From Teichococcus coralli (GTDB taxonomy: Bacteria > Pseudomonadota > Alphaproteobacteria > Acetobacterales > Acetobacteraceae), in the NCBI RefSeq assembly GCF_009829925.1, contig NZ_SNVJ01000001.1, forward strand, positions 124,001 through 188,000: a DNA stretch of 64,000 bases, in the 5' to 3' direction. This document shows positions 9,425-18,449 of this stretch, one piece after another. The notes under the pieces were generated by a model, which saw only the letters and a program-made list of their open reading frames with translations, had not been told where the DNA came from and did no database searches. The position numbers and the translations under genes are program-made. How positions within the stretch are numbered: position 1 is the first letter of the stretch; every line of letters begins with the position of its first letter.

Positions 9425-9558
9425 AGGGAAGATATGGCGACGTTGCCCTGCACCCATGTTACAGGCTTTTGCCGGCCCGCGCCCTGTTGCAATTCGTTGC
9501 GTGCGGAGCGCCAGGGACATGCCGCGCCGCCGGCGACTCCGAGCAACACCCGCCCCCG

Positions 9559-10209
9559 ATGCTGACAGCCGACCCGCCTCCCCCACTCTGGGCCCGCGAG
9601 GGCATCATCCACCTTTGCGGGCAGGATCCCGATTTCGCGCGCATCGAGCCTGCGGCGGGGCCTCTGGTCTGGCGCACCCGGCCGCGCGGATTCGCCGGGC
9701 TGGCGCGCACCGTGACGGGACAGCAGATCAGCTTCGTCGCGGCGGACGCGATCTGGCGGCGCTTCGCCGCCCTGCCCGGGGCGCTGGAGCCGGCCGGCCT
9801 GCTGGCGCTGAACGACGAGCAGCTCCGCGCCGCCGGCCTCTCCCGGCCGAAGGTGGCGCATCTGCGCGGCCTGGCCGAGGCCGTTCTGGCCGGCATCCTG
9901 CGGCTGGACCGGCTGGAGGAGATGACGGACGAGGTGGCGCTCGCCCATCTCGCCGCGCAGCGAGGCCTCGGCCCCTGGACGGCGCAGGTGCACCTCCTCT
10001 TCGCCGAGCAGCGGGCGGACATCTTCCCCTTCGGCGACGTGGCGCTGGCGGGCGGCGCGGCGGCCCTGAAGGGGTTGCCCGCGCGGCCGGGGCCGAAGCA
10101 GCTCGTTGCCATGGCCGAGGCCTGGAAGCCCTGGCGCTCGCTGGCGGCCCGGCTGCTCTGGCACCACTGGCGGCACGTCACCGGGCGCGCGGCGGGCGAA
10201 AGCGGCTGA
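9559..10209 (+). CDS. DNA-3-methyladenine glycosylase II family (AlkA-like)
   Basis: A 216-residue base-excision repair glycosylase that removes alkylated purines from DNA. It is an HhH-GPD protein: the helix-hairpin-helix region reads LAAQRGLGPWTAQVHLLF (about residues 132-149). The catalytic Asp is in FPFGDVALAGG (about 155-165), matching the AlkA position. TVTGQQISFVAADAI (about 52-66) is the usual N-terminal helix. It lacks the AlkA N-terminal beta-domain, as in shorter family members. Start 9559 has no good ribosome binding site. It diverges from the two-component operon. Confidence 0.85.
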   Translation: MLTADPPPPLWAREGIIHLCGQDPDFARIEPAAGPLVWRTRPRGFAGLARTVTGQQISFVAADAIWRRFAALPGALEPAGLLALNDEQLRAAGLSRPKVAHLRGLAEAVLAGILRLDRLEEMTDEVALAHLAAQRGLGPWTAQVHLLFAEQRADIFPFGDVALAGGAAALKGLPARPGPKQLVAMAEAWKPWRSLAARLLWHHWRHVTGRAAGESG

Positions 10210-10264
10210 AACCGGATGCGGGACGGGTAGGCGGCGGGGCGGGAGCGTGACACTCTCCGCCGCC

Positions 10265-11440
10265 ATGCCGAGCCTTCCCCTTTCGCCCCGCGTCCGCGCA
10301 ACCGCCGCCCCGCCGATCCCCGCCGCCCGCGCCTGGGCGGCGCGTTATGACGGCGGCGCCGGGCCGATGCTCGACCTCACCCAGGCGGTACCGGGCTATC
10401 CGCCGCATCCGGCGCTGCTGGAGCGGCTGGCGGAGGCTTCCGGCAACCGCGCCGCCGCCGGCTATGGCGCCATCGAGGGCGACGCGGCGCTGCGCGAGGC
10501 GCTCGCCGCCGATCTGGCGGAGTTCTACCGCGCACCGCTGGCGGCGGAGGATGTCACCATCACCGCCGGCTGCAACCTGGCCTTCACCATGGCGATGACG
10601 GTGCTGGCCGGCAGCAGCGGCGCCGTGCTGCTGCCCACCCCCTGGTACTTCAACCACCGCATGGCGCTGGAACTGCTCGGCATCCCCGCCCTGCCCTTCG
10701 AGACCCGCGCCGAGGACGGCTTCGTGCCCGACCCTTCACGCCTCGCCGCCGCGCTGGTGCCCGGCGTGAGCGCCGTGGTGCTGGTCTCCCCCAACAACCC
10801 GACCGGCGCAATCTATCCGCCCGCGGTGATCGCCGAGATCGCCGCGCTCTGCCGCGCGCGCGGCGTCTGGCTGGTGCTGGACGAGACCTACCGCGACTTC
10901 CTGCCCGAACATGGCACGCCGCCGCACCACCTGTTCCGGGACCCGGACTGGCGGGAAGGCGTGGTGCAGCTCTACTCCTTCGCCAAGTCCTACTGCATTC
11001 CCGGCCACCGCGTCGGCGCCATCCTCGGCGGCGGCGCCTTCCGCGCCGAGCTGATGAAGGTGGTGGACACCATGCAGATCTGCCCGCCGCGCCCGGCCCA
11101 GGCGGCGCTGGCCTGGGCGGTGCCCGCTTTGGCCGAATGGCGCGCCGGCAACCGCGCCATCATGGCCGGGCGCGCCGGGGCGTTCCGCGCCAGCATGGCC
11201 GCCGCGCCGGAATGGCGGATCGACGCGCTGGGCACCTATTTCGCCTATCTTCGCCTGCCGGACGGCCAGCCCGGCGCGCTCGCCGCCGCCGAGGCGCTGG
11301 CCGCCCGCCATGGCCTGCTCACCCTGCCCGGACCCTTCTTCGGCCCGGGGCAGGAGCGCCACCTGCGGCTGGCCTTCGCCAATGCCGCGGAGGCCACGCT
11401 GGCGCAGGTGCCCGAGCGCCTGCGCGCCCGCACCGCCTGA
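10265..11440 (+). CDS. Pyridoxal-phosphate aminotransferase, class I/II
   Basis: A 391-residue fold-type I aminotransferase. Key motifs are present: VSPNNPTGAIYPP (PLP ring contact Asn), LDETYRDFL (Asp contacting the pyridine nitrogen), the Schiff-base Lys in SFAKSYCIPGHRVG, and a C-terminal Arg in RHLRLAFAN for the substrate carboxylate. Substrate is not evident. Its start follows the glycosylase stop by 55 bases. It precedes the branched-chain ABC operon by about 100 bases, which is compatible with a role in amino-acid catabolism, but this is only context. Confidence 0.88.
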   Translation: MPSLPLSPRVRATAAPPIPAARAWAARYDGGAGPMLDLTQAVPGYPPHPALLERLAEASGNRAAAGYGAIEGDAALREALAADLAEFYRAPLAAEDVTITAGCNLAFTMAMTVLAGSSGAVLLPTPWYFNHRMALELLGIPALPFETRAEDGFVPDPSRLAAALVPGVSAVVLVSPNNPTGAIYPPAVIAEIAALCRARGVWLVLDETYRDFLPEHGTPPHHLFRDPDWREGVVQLYSFAKSYCIPGHRVGAILGGGAFRAELMKVVDTMQICPPRPAQAALAWAVPALAEWRAGNRAIMAGRAGAFRASMAAAPEWRIDALGTYFAYLRLPDGQPGALAAAEALAARHGLLTLPGPFFGPGQERHLRLAFANAAEATLAQVPERLRARTA

Positions 11441-11543
11441 GGACGCCGCCTTTTCCGTTGCAGCACCGGCCCGGGCCGTTACACCGGGCAAGAGGTTCGA
11501 GTGAGGCCCCCGCCGGGGCCGGCCGCCAGAAGGAATGCCGATA

Positions 11544-12791
11544 ATGGACCGCCGCCTCACCACCCCGCATGTTCGCCGCCGCGACCTGCTGGCGGGCATC
11601 GCCATCGGCACGCTCGCCGCGCCCGCCGTGCTGCGTGCCCAGGGCGGAGCAGGAGCCGGCCCGATCCGCATCGGCGAGATCAACTCCTACACCGCGCAGC
11701 CCGCCTTCCTCGGCCCCTACCGCAACGGCTGGCTGCTGGCGCAGGAGCAGATCAACGCCGCCGGCGGCATCAACGGCCGCCCGCTGGAAACCGTCTTCCG
11801 CGACGACGCCGGCAAGCCCGAGGACGCGGTGCGAATGGCGAGCGAGCTGGTCAGCGCCGAGAAGGTGGCGCTGCTGGCCGGCGGCTACCTCTCCAATGTC
11901 GGGCTGGCGCTCGGCGACTTCGCCGCGCAGAACAAGGTTCTCTACGCCGCCAGCGAGCCGCTGACCGACGCGCTCGTCTGGTCCAAGGGCAACCGCTACA
12001 CCTTCCGCCTGCGTCCCAGCACCTACATGCAGGCCGCCATGCTGGTGGAGGAGGCGGCCAAGCTGCCCGCCAGGCGCTGGGCCACGGTGGCGCCGAACTA
12101 CGAATACGGCCAGTCCGCCGTGAAGTGGTTCCGCGAGCTGCTGAAGGCGAAGCGGCCGGATGCCGAGTTCGTCGGCGAGCAGTTCCCGGCGCTCGGCCGC
12201 ATCGATGCCGGCGCCACCGTGCAGGCGCTGGAGCGGATGCGGCCCGAGGCCATCTTCAACGTGACCTTCGGCACCGACCTGCTGAACTTCGTCCGCCAGG
12301 GCAACACGCGCGGCCTGTTCGACGGCCGCAGCGTCGCCTCCATGCTGAGCGGCGAGCCGGAATACCTGGAGCCGCTCGGCGAGGAATGCCCGGAAGGCTG
12401 GATCGTCACCGGCTACCCGCGCGACGACCTGGAGAACCCCGTCCACACCGCATTCCGCGAGGCCTACCGCAAGCGGTACGAGGCGCCGCCGCGCTGCGGC
12501 TCGGTGGTGGGGCATGACATCGTGCAGGCCATCGCGGCGACGCTGCGCAAGGCTGGCGGCACCGACACGGAGGCCATGGTGGCGGCCTTCGAGGGCATCC
12601 GCTTCCAGACCGCCTATGGCACCGGCGAGGTTGAGTTCCGCGCCGCCGACCACCAGTCCACGCTTGGCGCCTTTGTCGGCCGCACCAGGCTGGAAGGCCG
12701 CACCGGCAAGATGGTGGATTGGCGCTATGCCGACGGCGCCAACTACCTGCCCTCCGACGCGCAGGTCCGGGAATGGCGGCCGCAGGGCTGA
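11544..12791 (+). CDS. Branched-chain amino-acid type ABC substrate-binding protein (LivJ-like)
   Basis: A 415-residue periplasmic binding protein of the Leu/Ile/Val family (Peripla_BP_6). The N-terminus has a Tat-like signal with HVRRRDLLAGIAIGTLAAP, suggesting folded export, cleaved near VLRAQ. The mature start PIRIGEINSYTAQPAF, then GGINGRPLETVFRDDAGKPE, is typical. ATG 11544 is chosen because AGAAGGA is 9 bases upstream; an in-frame ATG at 11535 directly abuts that element. It is first of a four-gene operon with a fused permease and two ATPases. Such systems also import amides, urea or aromatic acids, so the ligand is open. Confidence 0.92.
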   Translation: MDRRLTTPHVRRRDLLAGIAIGTLAAPAVLRAQGGAGAGPIRIGEINSYTAQPAFLGPYRNGWLLAQEQINAAGGINGRPLETVFRDDAGKPEDAVRMASELVSAEKVALLAGGYLSNVGLALGDFAAQNKVLYAASEPLTDALVWSKGNRYTFRLRPSTYMQAAMLVEEAAKLPARRWATVAPNYEYGQSAVKWFRELLKAKRPDAEFVGEQFPALGRIDAGATVQALERMRPEAIFNVTFGTDLLNFVRQGNTRGLFDGRSVASMLSGEPEYLEPLGEECPEGWIVTGYPRDDLENPVHTAFREAYRKRYEAPPRCGSVVGHDIVQAIAATLRKAGGTDTEAMVAAFEGIRFQTAYGTGEVEFRAADHQSTLGAFVGRTRLEGRTGKMVDWRYADGANYLPSDAQVREWRPQG

Positions 12792-12798
12792 CCGCGCC

Positions 12799-14643
12799 TT
12801 GGAGGACCTGGCTGTCCAGGCGCTGAACGGACTGGCCAGCGCCTCCTCGCTCTTTCTGGTGGCCTCGGGGCTGACGGTGATCTTCGGCGTCAGCCGGATC
12901 GTCAACTTCGCCCATGGCAGCCTCTTCATGCTCGGCGCCTACCTGGCCTGGACGCTCACCGGCCTCGGCCCGCTGGCCGGTCTGGGCGGGCTCTGGAGCT
13001 TCTGGGGCGCCATCCTGCTGGCCGCGCTGGCGGTGGGCGCGCTCGGCGCGCTGCTGGAGGTGACGGTGCTGCGCCGGATCTACGGCGCACCCGAGCTGTT
13101 CCAGCTGCTCGCCACCTTCGCGCTGGTGCTGATCGTGCAGGACGTGGCGCTGTTCCTCTGGGGGCCTGACGACAAGTTCGGCCCGCGCGCGCCGTTGCTG
13201 CGCGGCGCCGTGGAGATCCTCGGCCTGCGCTTCCCGCGCTACGAGCTGTTCCTGATCGCCGTCGGGCCGGTGGTGCTCGGCCTGCTCTGGCTGCTGTTCC
13301 ACCGCACGCGCTTCGGCATCCTGCTGCGTGCCGCCACGCAGGACCGCGAAATGGTCGCCGCGCTCGGCGTGGACCAGCGGCTGCTGTTCACCGGCGTGTT
13401 CTTTCTCGGCGCCACGCTCGCGGGTCTTGGTGGCGCGCTCCAGTTGCCGCGCGAGGCGGTGACGCTGCACATGGACATGGCCGTCATCGTCGAGGCGTTT
13501 GTCGTGGTGGTGGTGGGCGGCCTCGGCAGCCTGCCCGGCGCCTTTCTCGCCGCGCTGCTGATCGGCGAGTTGCATGCCTTCGGCATCCTGGTCTTCCCGC
13601 GCATCACGCTGGTGCTGGTGTTCCTGGTGATGGCCGTCGTGCTGGTGCTGCGGCCCTACGGGCTGCTCGGCCGCGCGCCCTCCGGCGCGCCGCCGGCGAG
13701 CGAGGTGGCGGCTCCCCTCCCCGCCGCCATGCCGCCCGCGCTGCGCCGCGCCGCGCTGGCCGCCCTGGCGCTGCTCGTCGCGCTGCCGCCCTTCCTTGGC
13801 GACTACCCGCTGATCCTGCTGGCCGACTTCGCGACCTTCGTGCTCTTCGCCGCCAGCCTGCACTTCATCATGGGGCCAGGCGGGCTGGCGAGCTTCGGCC
13901 ACGCCGCCTATTTCGGCGCCGGCGCCTATGGCGCCGCCCTGCTGTTCCGCCATTTCGCCGCGCCGATGGAACTCGGCCTACTCGCCGCGCCCTTCGCCGC
14001 CGGGCTGGCCGGGCTGCTCTTCGGCTGGTTCTGCGTGCGGCTCTCCGGCGTTTATTCCGCCATGCTGACCCTGGCCTTCGCGCAAATCGCCTGGAGCGTC
14101 GCCTTCCAGTGGATCGAGGTGACGGGCGGCGACAACGGCATCCTTGGCCTCTGGCCGAGCGAATGGGCGCGTGGGCGGCTGGCCTTCTTCTATCTCTCGC
14201 TGGCGCTGTGCGGCGCGGCGGTGCTGCTGCTGCGACGGGCCATCCACGCGCCCTTCGGCATGGCGCTCCGGGCGCAGCGGGATTCTGGCCTGCGCGCCGA
14301 GGCCATCGGCATCGACGCCTTCCGCATCCGCTGGCTGGGCTTCGCCTTCGCCGCCGCCATGGCAGGCCTTGCCGGCGCGCTCTTCGCCTACGGCAAGGGA
14401 AGCGTTTTCCCCTCCGTGCTCGGCATTTCCCGCAGCGTGGACGCGTTGCTGATGGTGCTGCTCGGCGGCGTGCAGACGCTGAACGGGCCCATTGTCGGCG
14501 CCATCGCCTATGCTGGGCTGCAGGAACAGCTCGCCCGCGTGACGGACTACTGGCGGCTGCTGCTCGGCCTCGTCATCCTGGCGCTGGTGCTGTTCTTCCC
14601 GCGTGGCCTGGCCGGCGCCATCCGTCGCGGGGGTTCGCCGTGA
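12799..14643 (+). CDS. Fused LivH-LivM branched-chain ABC permease
   Basis: A 614-residue fusion of the two inner-membrane permease subunits that are usually separate genes. The N-terminal LivH part (about 1-285) contains ASGLTVIFGVSRIVNFAHGS and a conserved VVVVGGLGSLPGAFLAALL loop. The C-terminal LivM part (about 310-614) has HFIMGPGGLASFGHAAYFGA and the LLGGVQTLNGPIVGAIAY loop. The start is taken as TTG 12799, giving the usual LivH opening LEDLAVQALNGLA and lying 7 bases after the binding-protein stop. The stop overlaps the LivG start in GTGA, so translation is probably coupled. Confidence 0.9.
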   Translation: MEDLAVQALNGLASASSLFLVASGLTVIFGVSRIVNFAHGSLFMLGAYLAWTLTGLGPLAGLGGLWSFWGAILLAALAVGALGALLEVTVLRRIYGAPELFQLLATFALVLIVQDVALFLWGPDDKFGPRAPLLRGAVEILGLRFPRYELFLIAVGPVVLGLLWLLFHRTRFGILLRAATQDREMVAALGVDQRLLFTGVFFLGATLAGLGGALQLPREAVTLHMDMAVIVEAFVVVVVGGLGSLPGAFLAALLIGELHAFGILVFPRITLVLVFLVMAVVLVLRPYGLLGRAPSGAPPASEVAAPLPAAMPPALRRAALAALALLVALPPFLGDYPLILLADFATFVLFAASLHFIMGPGGLASFGHAAYFGAGAYGAALLFRHFAAPMELGLLAAPFAAGLAGLLFGWFCVRLSGVYSAMLTLAFAQIAWSVAFQWIEVTGGDNGILGLWPSEWARGRLAFFYLSLALCGAAVLLLRRAIHAPFGMALRAQRDSGLRAEAIGIDAFRIRWLGFAFAAAMAGLAGALFAYGKGSVFPSVLGISRSVDALLMVLLGGVQTLNGPIVGAIAYAGLQEQLARVTDYWRLLLGLVILALVLFFPRGLAGAIRRGGSP

Positions 14644-15389
14644 CGCCGGCGCTCGCGGCGGAGGGGCTGGTCAAGGCCTGGGGCGGCCTGCGCGCGGTGG
14701 ACGGCGTCTCCTTCACCCTGGCCCCGGGCGAGATGCTGGCGTTGATCGGCCCCAACGGCGCCGGCAAGAGCACCTGCTTCAACATGCTGAACGGCCAGAT
14801 CCGCCCCGATGCCGGGCGGGTGCGGCTGGCGGGGCGCGACGTCACCGGCCTGCCGCCGCGCGCCATCTGGCGGCTGGGCGTCGGGCGCACCTTCCAGGTC
14901 ACCGCCACCTTCGCCTCCATGACGGTGCTGGACAACGTGCGGATGGCGCTGCTCTCCCATGCCCGTCGGCTGCTCGGCCTCTGGCGCCCGGCGGCGCGTG
15001 AGTTCACGGCGGAGGCCGAGGCGCTGCTGACCCGTGTCGGCATGGCGGACCAGGCGGGGCGGCCCTGCGGCGTGCTCGCCTATGGCGATCTGAAGCGGCT
15101 GGAGCTGGCCATGGCGCTGGCCAACCAGCCGCACCTGCTGCTGATGGACGAGCCCACCGCCGGCATGGCCCCTGCCGAGCGCATGGCGCTGATGGCCGAG
15201 ACGGCGGCCGTCGCCCGCGCGGGCGGCATCGCCGTGCTGTTCACCGAGCACGACATGGACGTCGTCTTCACCCACGCCGACCGGGTGCTGGTGCTGGACG
15301 GGGGCCGGCTGATCGCCGGCGGCGCGCCGGAGGCGGTGCGGGCCGACCCCAGGGTGCGGCAGGTCTATCTCGGCGGGGGCCCGGCCTGA
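14640..15389 (+). CDS. livG: ABC transporter ATP-binding protein LivG
   Basis: A 249-residue cytoplasmic ATPase that powers the branched-chain amino-acid importer. Walker A is GPNGAGKST (about residues 37-45), the Q-loop region is RTFQVTATF, the signature-like segment is VLAYGDLKRLELAMALA, Walker B is LLLMDEPTAGMAP and the H-loop His is in VLFTEHDMDVVF. The signature LAYGDLKRLE is the LivG variant of LSGGQ. It starts at GTG 14640 inside the stop of the permease gene and ends in an ATGA overlap with livF. Confidence 0.93.
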   Translation: MTPALAAEGLVKAWGGLRAVDGVSFTLAPGEMLALIGPNGAGKSTCFNMLNGQIRPDAGRVRLAGRDVTGLPPRAIWRLGVGRTFQVTATFASMTVLDNVRMALLSHARRLLGLWRPAAREFTAEAEALLTRVGMADQAGRPCGVLAYGDLKRLELAMALANQPHLLLMDEPTAGMAPAERMALMAETAAVARAGGIAVLFTEHDMDVVFTHADRVLVLDGGRLIAGGAPEAVRADPRVRQVYLGGGPA

Positions 15390-16090
15390 TGCTGGCGGTG
15401 GAAGGGCTGCACGCGCATTACGGGCGCGCGCATATCCTGCATGGGGTTTCGCTGACGGTCGGCAGGGGCGAGGTGGTCTGCCTGCTCGGACGCAATGGCG
15501 CCGGCAAGAGCACCACCATGAAGGCCATCATGGGGCTGGTGCCGCCCAGTGCGGGCTCGGTGCGTTTTGAAGGCGCTTCCCTGGCCGGGCGGCCGCCCCA
15601 TGCCGTCGCCCGCGCCGGGATCGGCTATGTGCCGGAGGAGCGGCGCATCTTCGCCGACCTCACTGTGCTGGAGAACCTGGAGGTCGGGCGCCGCCCTGCC
15701 CGCCCGCAGTTGCGCCCCTGGACGCCGGAGCAGCTTTTCGCTCTTTTCCCCAGCCTCGGCGCGATGCGCCACCGCACCGGCGGCCGGATGAGCGGGGGCG
15801 AGCAGCAGATGCTCACCATCGCCCGCACCCTTATGGGCAATCCGCGCCTGCTGCTGCTGGACGAGCCTTCCGAGGGGCTGGCGCCAGTGGTGGTGGAGCG
15901 GATGGCTGCCGCCATCGCGGAGCTGAAGGCAGAGGGGCTTTCCATTCTGCTTTCCGAGCAGAACCTGACCTTCGCCGGCGCGGTGGCCGACCGCGCCTGT
16001 ATCCTGGAGGTCGGGCAGGTCAGGCATGAGGGCCCGATGGATGCGCTGCTGGCCGATGCGCCGCTGCGCGCGCGCTACCTTTCCGTCTGA
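15389..16090 (+). CDS. livF: ABC transporter ATP-binding protein LivF
   Basis: A 233-residue ATPase, the second nucleotide-binding subunit of the branched-chain system. Walker A is GRNGAGKSTTMKAIMGL, the signature is RMSGGEQQMLTIARTL, Walker B is LLLLDEPSEGLAP and the switch region is ILLSEQNLTFA, with Gln in place of the usual His, as is normal for LivF. The ATG shares bases with the livG stop. It is the last gene of the operon; no obvious terminator follows. Confidence 0.93.
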   Translation: MLAVEGLHAHYGRAHILHGVSLTVGRGEVVCLLGRNGAGKSTTMKAIMGLVPPSAGSVRFEGASLAGRPPHAVARAGIGYVPEERRIFADLTVLENLEVGRRPARPQLRPWTPEQLFALFPSLGAMRHRTGGRMSGGEQQMLTIARTLMGNPRLLLLDEPSEGLAPVVVERMAAAIAELKAEGLSILLSEQNLTFAGAVADRACILEVGQVRHEGPMDALLADAPLRARYLSV

Positions 16091-16094
16091 GCGG

Positions 16095-16334
16095 TCAGAC
16101 CAGCAGCCAGGCGGCGATCCAGCCCGCCAGCCAGCCGCCCAGGATTCCGAGCACGGTTCCCAGCATGATTTCCCGCGCCAGGCGGGGGAGCGCGGGCAGG
16201 GAAACCCGCCCTGCCCGCGCTCTGCCGTGCCGTTGCGCTCCACCGGCCGGCACCCGCCTGGATGGGGGGTCCGCCGGGGAAAGCGGAGAGGTCCAGGCGA
16301 CCGGGACGAAGGGGGCGGAGGACGGCATCGGCAT
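16095..16334 (-). CDS. Possible small membrane protein
   Basis: An open frame of about 79 codons opposite to livF, ending 5 bases from its stop. The last 25 residues (MLGTVLGILGGWLAGWIAAWLLV region) form one good membrane helix with GxxxG spacing, while the N-terminal half is Arg/Pro-rich and looks like antisense noise. It may be a much shorter protein starting at the internal Met before the helix, or not a gene at all. No ribosome binding site is convincing and no family is recognised. Confidence 0.22.
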   Translation of the reverse strand: MPMPSSAPFVPVAWTSPLSPADPPSRRVPAGGAQRHGRARAGRVSLPALPRLAREIMLGTVLGILGGWLAGWIAAWLLV

Positions 16335-16668
16335 GAGCCCGATGCGAACATAGAAAGAACATTGGCGCAAGAGGCCGCATCCCGCCCCTGGTCCGAAAAG
16401 AACGAAATGTGAACGCGAACTCCAATGCGGCTGCCGACGCGGAACAGCCAGGGATGGCGCGGGGCGGGCTCGGCGGGTCGGCGAACCAGGCATTTCCAGT
16501 GCCGCTTCCTTGCCAAGGAAAATGAGGTGTCAACTGAAACGACTTTCCGGCCTTCCCGTTGAGGGGCCTGCACGCTAAAATGACTAAATTTTAATGTACT
16601 CTCCTCCAGGAGCCGCGCCTTCTTCGGCAGGACCGGGTTCTGGCAGGAAACAGAACGGGGAATGGCGG
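16335..16668 (+). promoter_or_regulatory. nhaA upstream region with hairpin leader
   Basis: This gene-poor stretch becomes A+T-rich around 16560-16600 (TAAAATGACTAAATTTTAATG), the likely promoter zone for nhaA. Downstream, GTTCTG (16637-16642) pairs with CAGAAC (16651-16656) around the loop GCAGGAAA, just before the purine-rich GGGGAA that serves nhaA. The structure could modulate initiation. nhaA genes in some bacteria carry cation-responsive leader RNAs, but I cannot match this sequence to a known consensus. Confidence 0.35.
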
Positions 16669-17886
16669 ATGGACGAAATGGCAAGGATCGTCGGCAAGGG
16701 CCGCATCCGCTCGATGCTGCGGGATTTCCTGGACAGCGAGGCCGCGGGCGGACTGGTGCTCATGGCCGTCGCGGCGCTTGCCATCCTGGTGGCCAACTCA
16801 CCTTTGGCACCGACCTATTTCGGCGCCATGTCCAGCTACATTGGCCCCCTGAACCTTCAGCACTGGATCAACGACGCGCTGATGGCCGTCTTCTTCCTGA
16901 TGGTCGGCCTTGAGATCAAGCGGGAGATGCTGGACGGGCAGCTCTCCAGCTGGAGCCGCCGCGTGCTGCCTGGCGTCGCGGCGGCGGGCGGCATGGTGGC
17001 GCCGGCGCTGATCTACGTCGCCTTCAACAGCGGCGATCCGCAGGCGCTGCGCGGCTGGGCCATTCCTTCGGCCACGGACATCGCCTTCGCGCTCGGCGTG
17101 CTGTCGCTGCTCGGCCCCCGCGTGCCCGTGTCGCTGAAGGTCTTTTTGGCGGCGCTGGCCATCATCGACGATCTCGGCGCGGTGGTGATCATCGCCCTGT
17201 TCTACACGGGCGACCTTTCCCTGATGGACCTCGGCGGCGCGGCCCTGGTGCTGGCGGCGCTTTATGGCCTCAACCGCGGCGGCGTCCGCTCCCTCCTGCC
17301 CTACCTTCTGCTCGGTCTGGTGCTCTGGGTGCTGGTGCTGCGCTCGGGCGTGCATGCCACGTTGGCCGGGGTGCTGCTGGCATTGACCATCCCGATCCGC
17401 CTGACCCCTGGCACACCCGAAGCCACGGATGCGGAATCGCCGCTGCACCGGCTGGAGCACATGCTGCACAAGCCGGTGGCCTTCCTGGTCGTGCCCATCT
17501 TCGGCTTCGCCAATGCCGGTGTTTCCTTTGAGGGGATCAGCGCCTCCGTTCTGATGGAGCCGCTGACCCTCGGCGTTGCGGGCGGGCTCGTCCTTGGCAA
17601 GGTCATCGGCGTCTTTGGCGCCTCGGCGGTGATGATCCGGCTCGGCGCGGCCGACCTTCCGGCCGGTGCCGGCTGGGGGCAGTTGCTCGGGGTTTCGCTG
17701 CTCTGCGGCATCGGCTTCACCATGAGCCTGTTCATCGGCCTGCTTGCCTTCGCCGACACGCCCGCCCTGCAGGATCGTGTGAAGTTCGGCATTCTCGCCG
17801 GCTCCCTGGTGGCGGGCCTGCTCGGCTACCTCGTTCTCCGCGTCGCGCGGCGGGAGGCAAGTCCGTCCCGCGGCTCCGCATCCTGA
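16669..17886 (+). CDS. nhaA: Na+/H+ antiporter NhaA
   Basis: A 405-residue inner-membrane antiporter that expels Na+ (and Li+) in exchange for protons. The diagnostic residues are present: the Asp in [16 protein letters not shown] and the paired Asp in [17 protein letters not shown], which bind the cation. Also present are [14 protein letters not shown] and [12 protein letters not shown]. Length matches the family. The start at 16669 (MDEMARI) has GGGGAA 8 bases before it; an earlier in-frame ATG at 16594 would add a Pro/Gly-rich leader without homology. It stands alone, with a hairpin after the stop. Confidence 0.95.
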   Translation: MDEMARIVGKGRIRSMLRDFLDSEAAGGLVLMAVAALAILVANSPLAPTYFGAMSSYIGPLNLQHWINDALMAVFFLMVGLEIKREMLDGQLSSWSRRVLPGVAAAGGMVAPALIYVAFNSGDPQALRGWAIPSATDIAFALGVLSLLGPRVPVSLKVFLAALAIIDDLGAVVIIALFYTGDLSLMDLGGAALVLAALYGLNRGGVRSLLPYLLLGLVLWVLVLRSGVHATLAGVLLALTIPIRLTPGTPEATDAESPLHRLEHMLHKPVAFLVVPIFGFANAGVSFEGISASVLMEPLTLGVAGGLVLGKVIGVFGASAVMIRLGAADLPAGAGWGQLLGVSLLCGIGFTMSLFIGLLAFADTPALQDRVKFGILAGSLVAGLLGYLVLRVARREASPSRGSAS

Positions 17887-17898
17887 GGGCGGCCCATC

Positions 17899-17937
17899 CG
17901 GGGGGGGGGGGAGCCTCCGCCGGCGAAACCGGCGGAG
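17899..17937 (+). terminator. Poly-G run and hairpin after nhaA
   Basis: Twelve consecutive G residues (17900-17911) are followed by a perfect 9-bp hairpin: CTCCGCCGG (17915-17923), loop CGAAA, CCGGCGGAG (17929-17937). No T-run follows. It lies between the nhaA stop and the next start and may form the nhaA 3' end. Confidence 0.45.
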
Positions 17938-17993
17938 CCGGCCAGGTGTTGGGCAAGCAGTGCCCGCAGGGGAACCAGGACGGAGCCGAAGCC

Positions 17994-18440
17994 ATGCTGC
18001 CAGCAACGACCGAGCGCGTTTCACTCCACAGCGCCGCCTCCGCGAGCCGAAAGATCCGCAACGAGACGCAGGCACGGATCGCCTATCTCGCACGCCATCC
18101 CGGCGAGATCCCGACTCGCCTGGCGGAGCTGGACCGCGAATGGGACATCGAGCGCAGCCTGGAGGCGAACGCCTCCAGCCTCGCCTTCACCGGCATCGTT
18201 CTGGGCGCGACGCTGGACCGGCGCTGGCTGGTGCTGCCGGCGCTGGTCACGGCCTTTCTGTTCCAGCACGCCATCCAGGGCTGGTGTCCGCCGCTGCCCA
18301 TCCTGCGGCGGCTCGGCTTCCGCACGGCCTCCGAGATCGAGCAGGAGCGGCATGCGCTGAAGGCCTTGCGCGGCGATTTCGCGCGCATCGGGCAGGCGGA
18401 GGACCGTGCCGCCGCCGCCTTCCAGGCCGCGCGCGTCTGA
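17994..18440 (+). CDS. Small membrane protein with DUF2892/YgaP-type transmembrane domain
   Basis: A 148-residue protein. Residues about 60-105 hold two hydrophobic segments (LAFTGIVLGATLDRRWLVLP and ALVTAFLFQHAIQGWCPPLP), as in the DUF2892 domain known from the C-terminus of the rhodanese YgaP. Charged helices precede and follow. There is no rhodanese domain, so any sulfur-transfer role is unsupported. Start 17994 has a moderately purine-rich GGAGCCGAAGCC upstream. It is separated from nhaA by about 100 bases. The next gene is convergent. Confidence 0.65.
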   Translation: MLPATTERVSLHSAASASRKIRNETQARIAYLARHPGEIPTRLAELDREWDIERSLEANASSLAFTGIVLGATLDRRWLVLPALVTAFLFQHAIQGWCPPLPILRRLGFRTASEIEQERHALKALRGDFARIGQAEDRAAAAFQAARV

Positions 18441-18449
18441 CGCCTCGCC

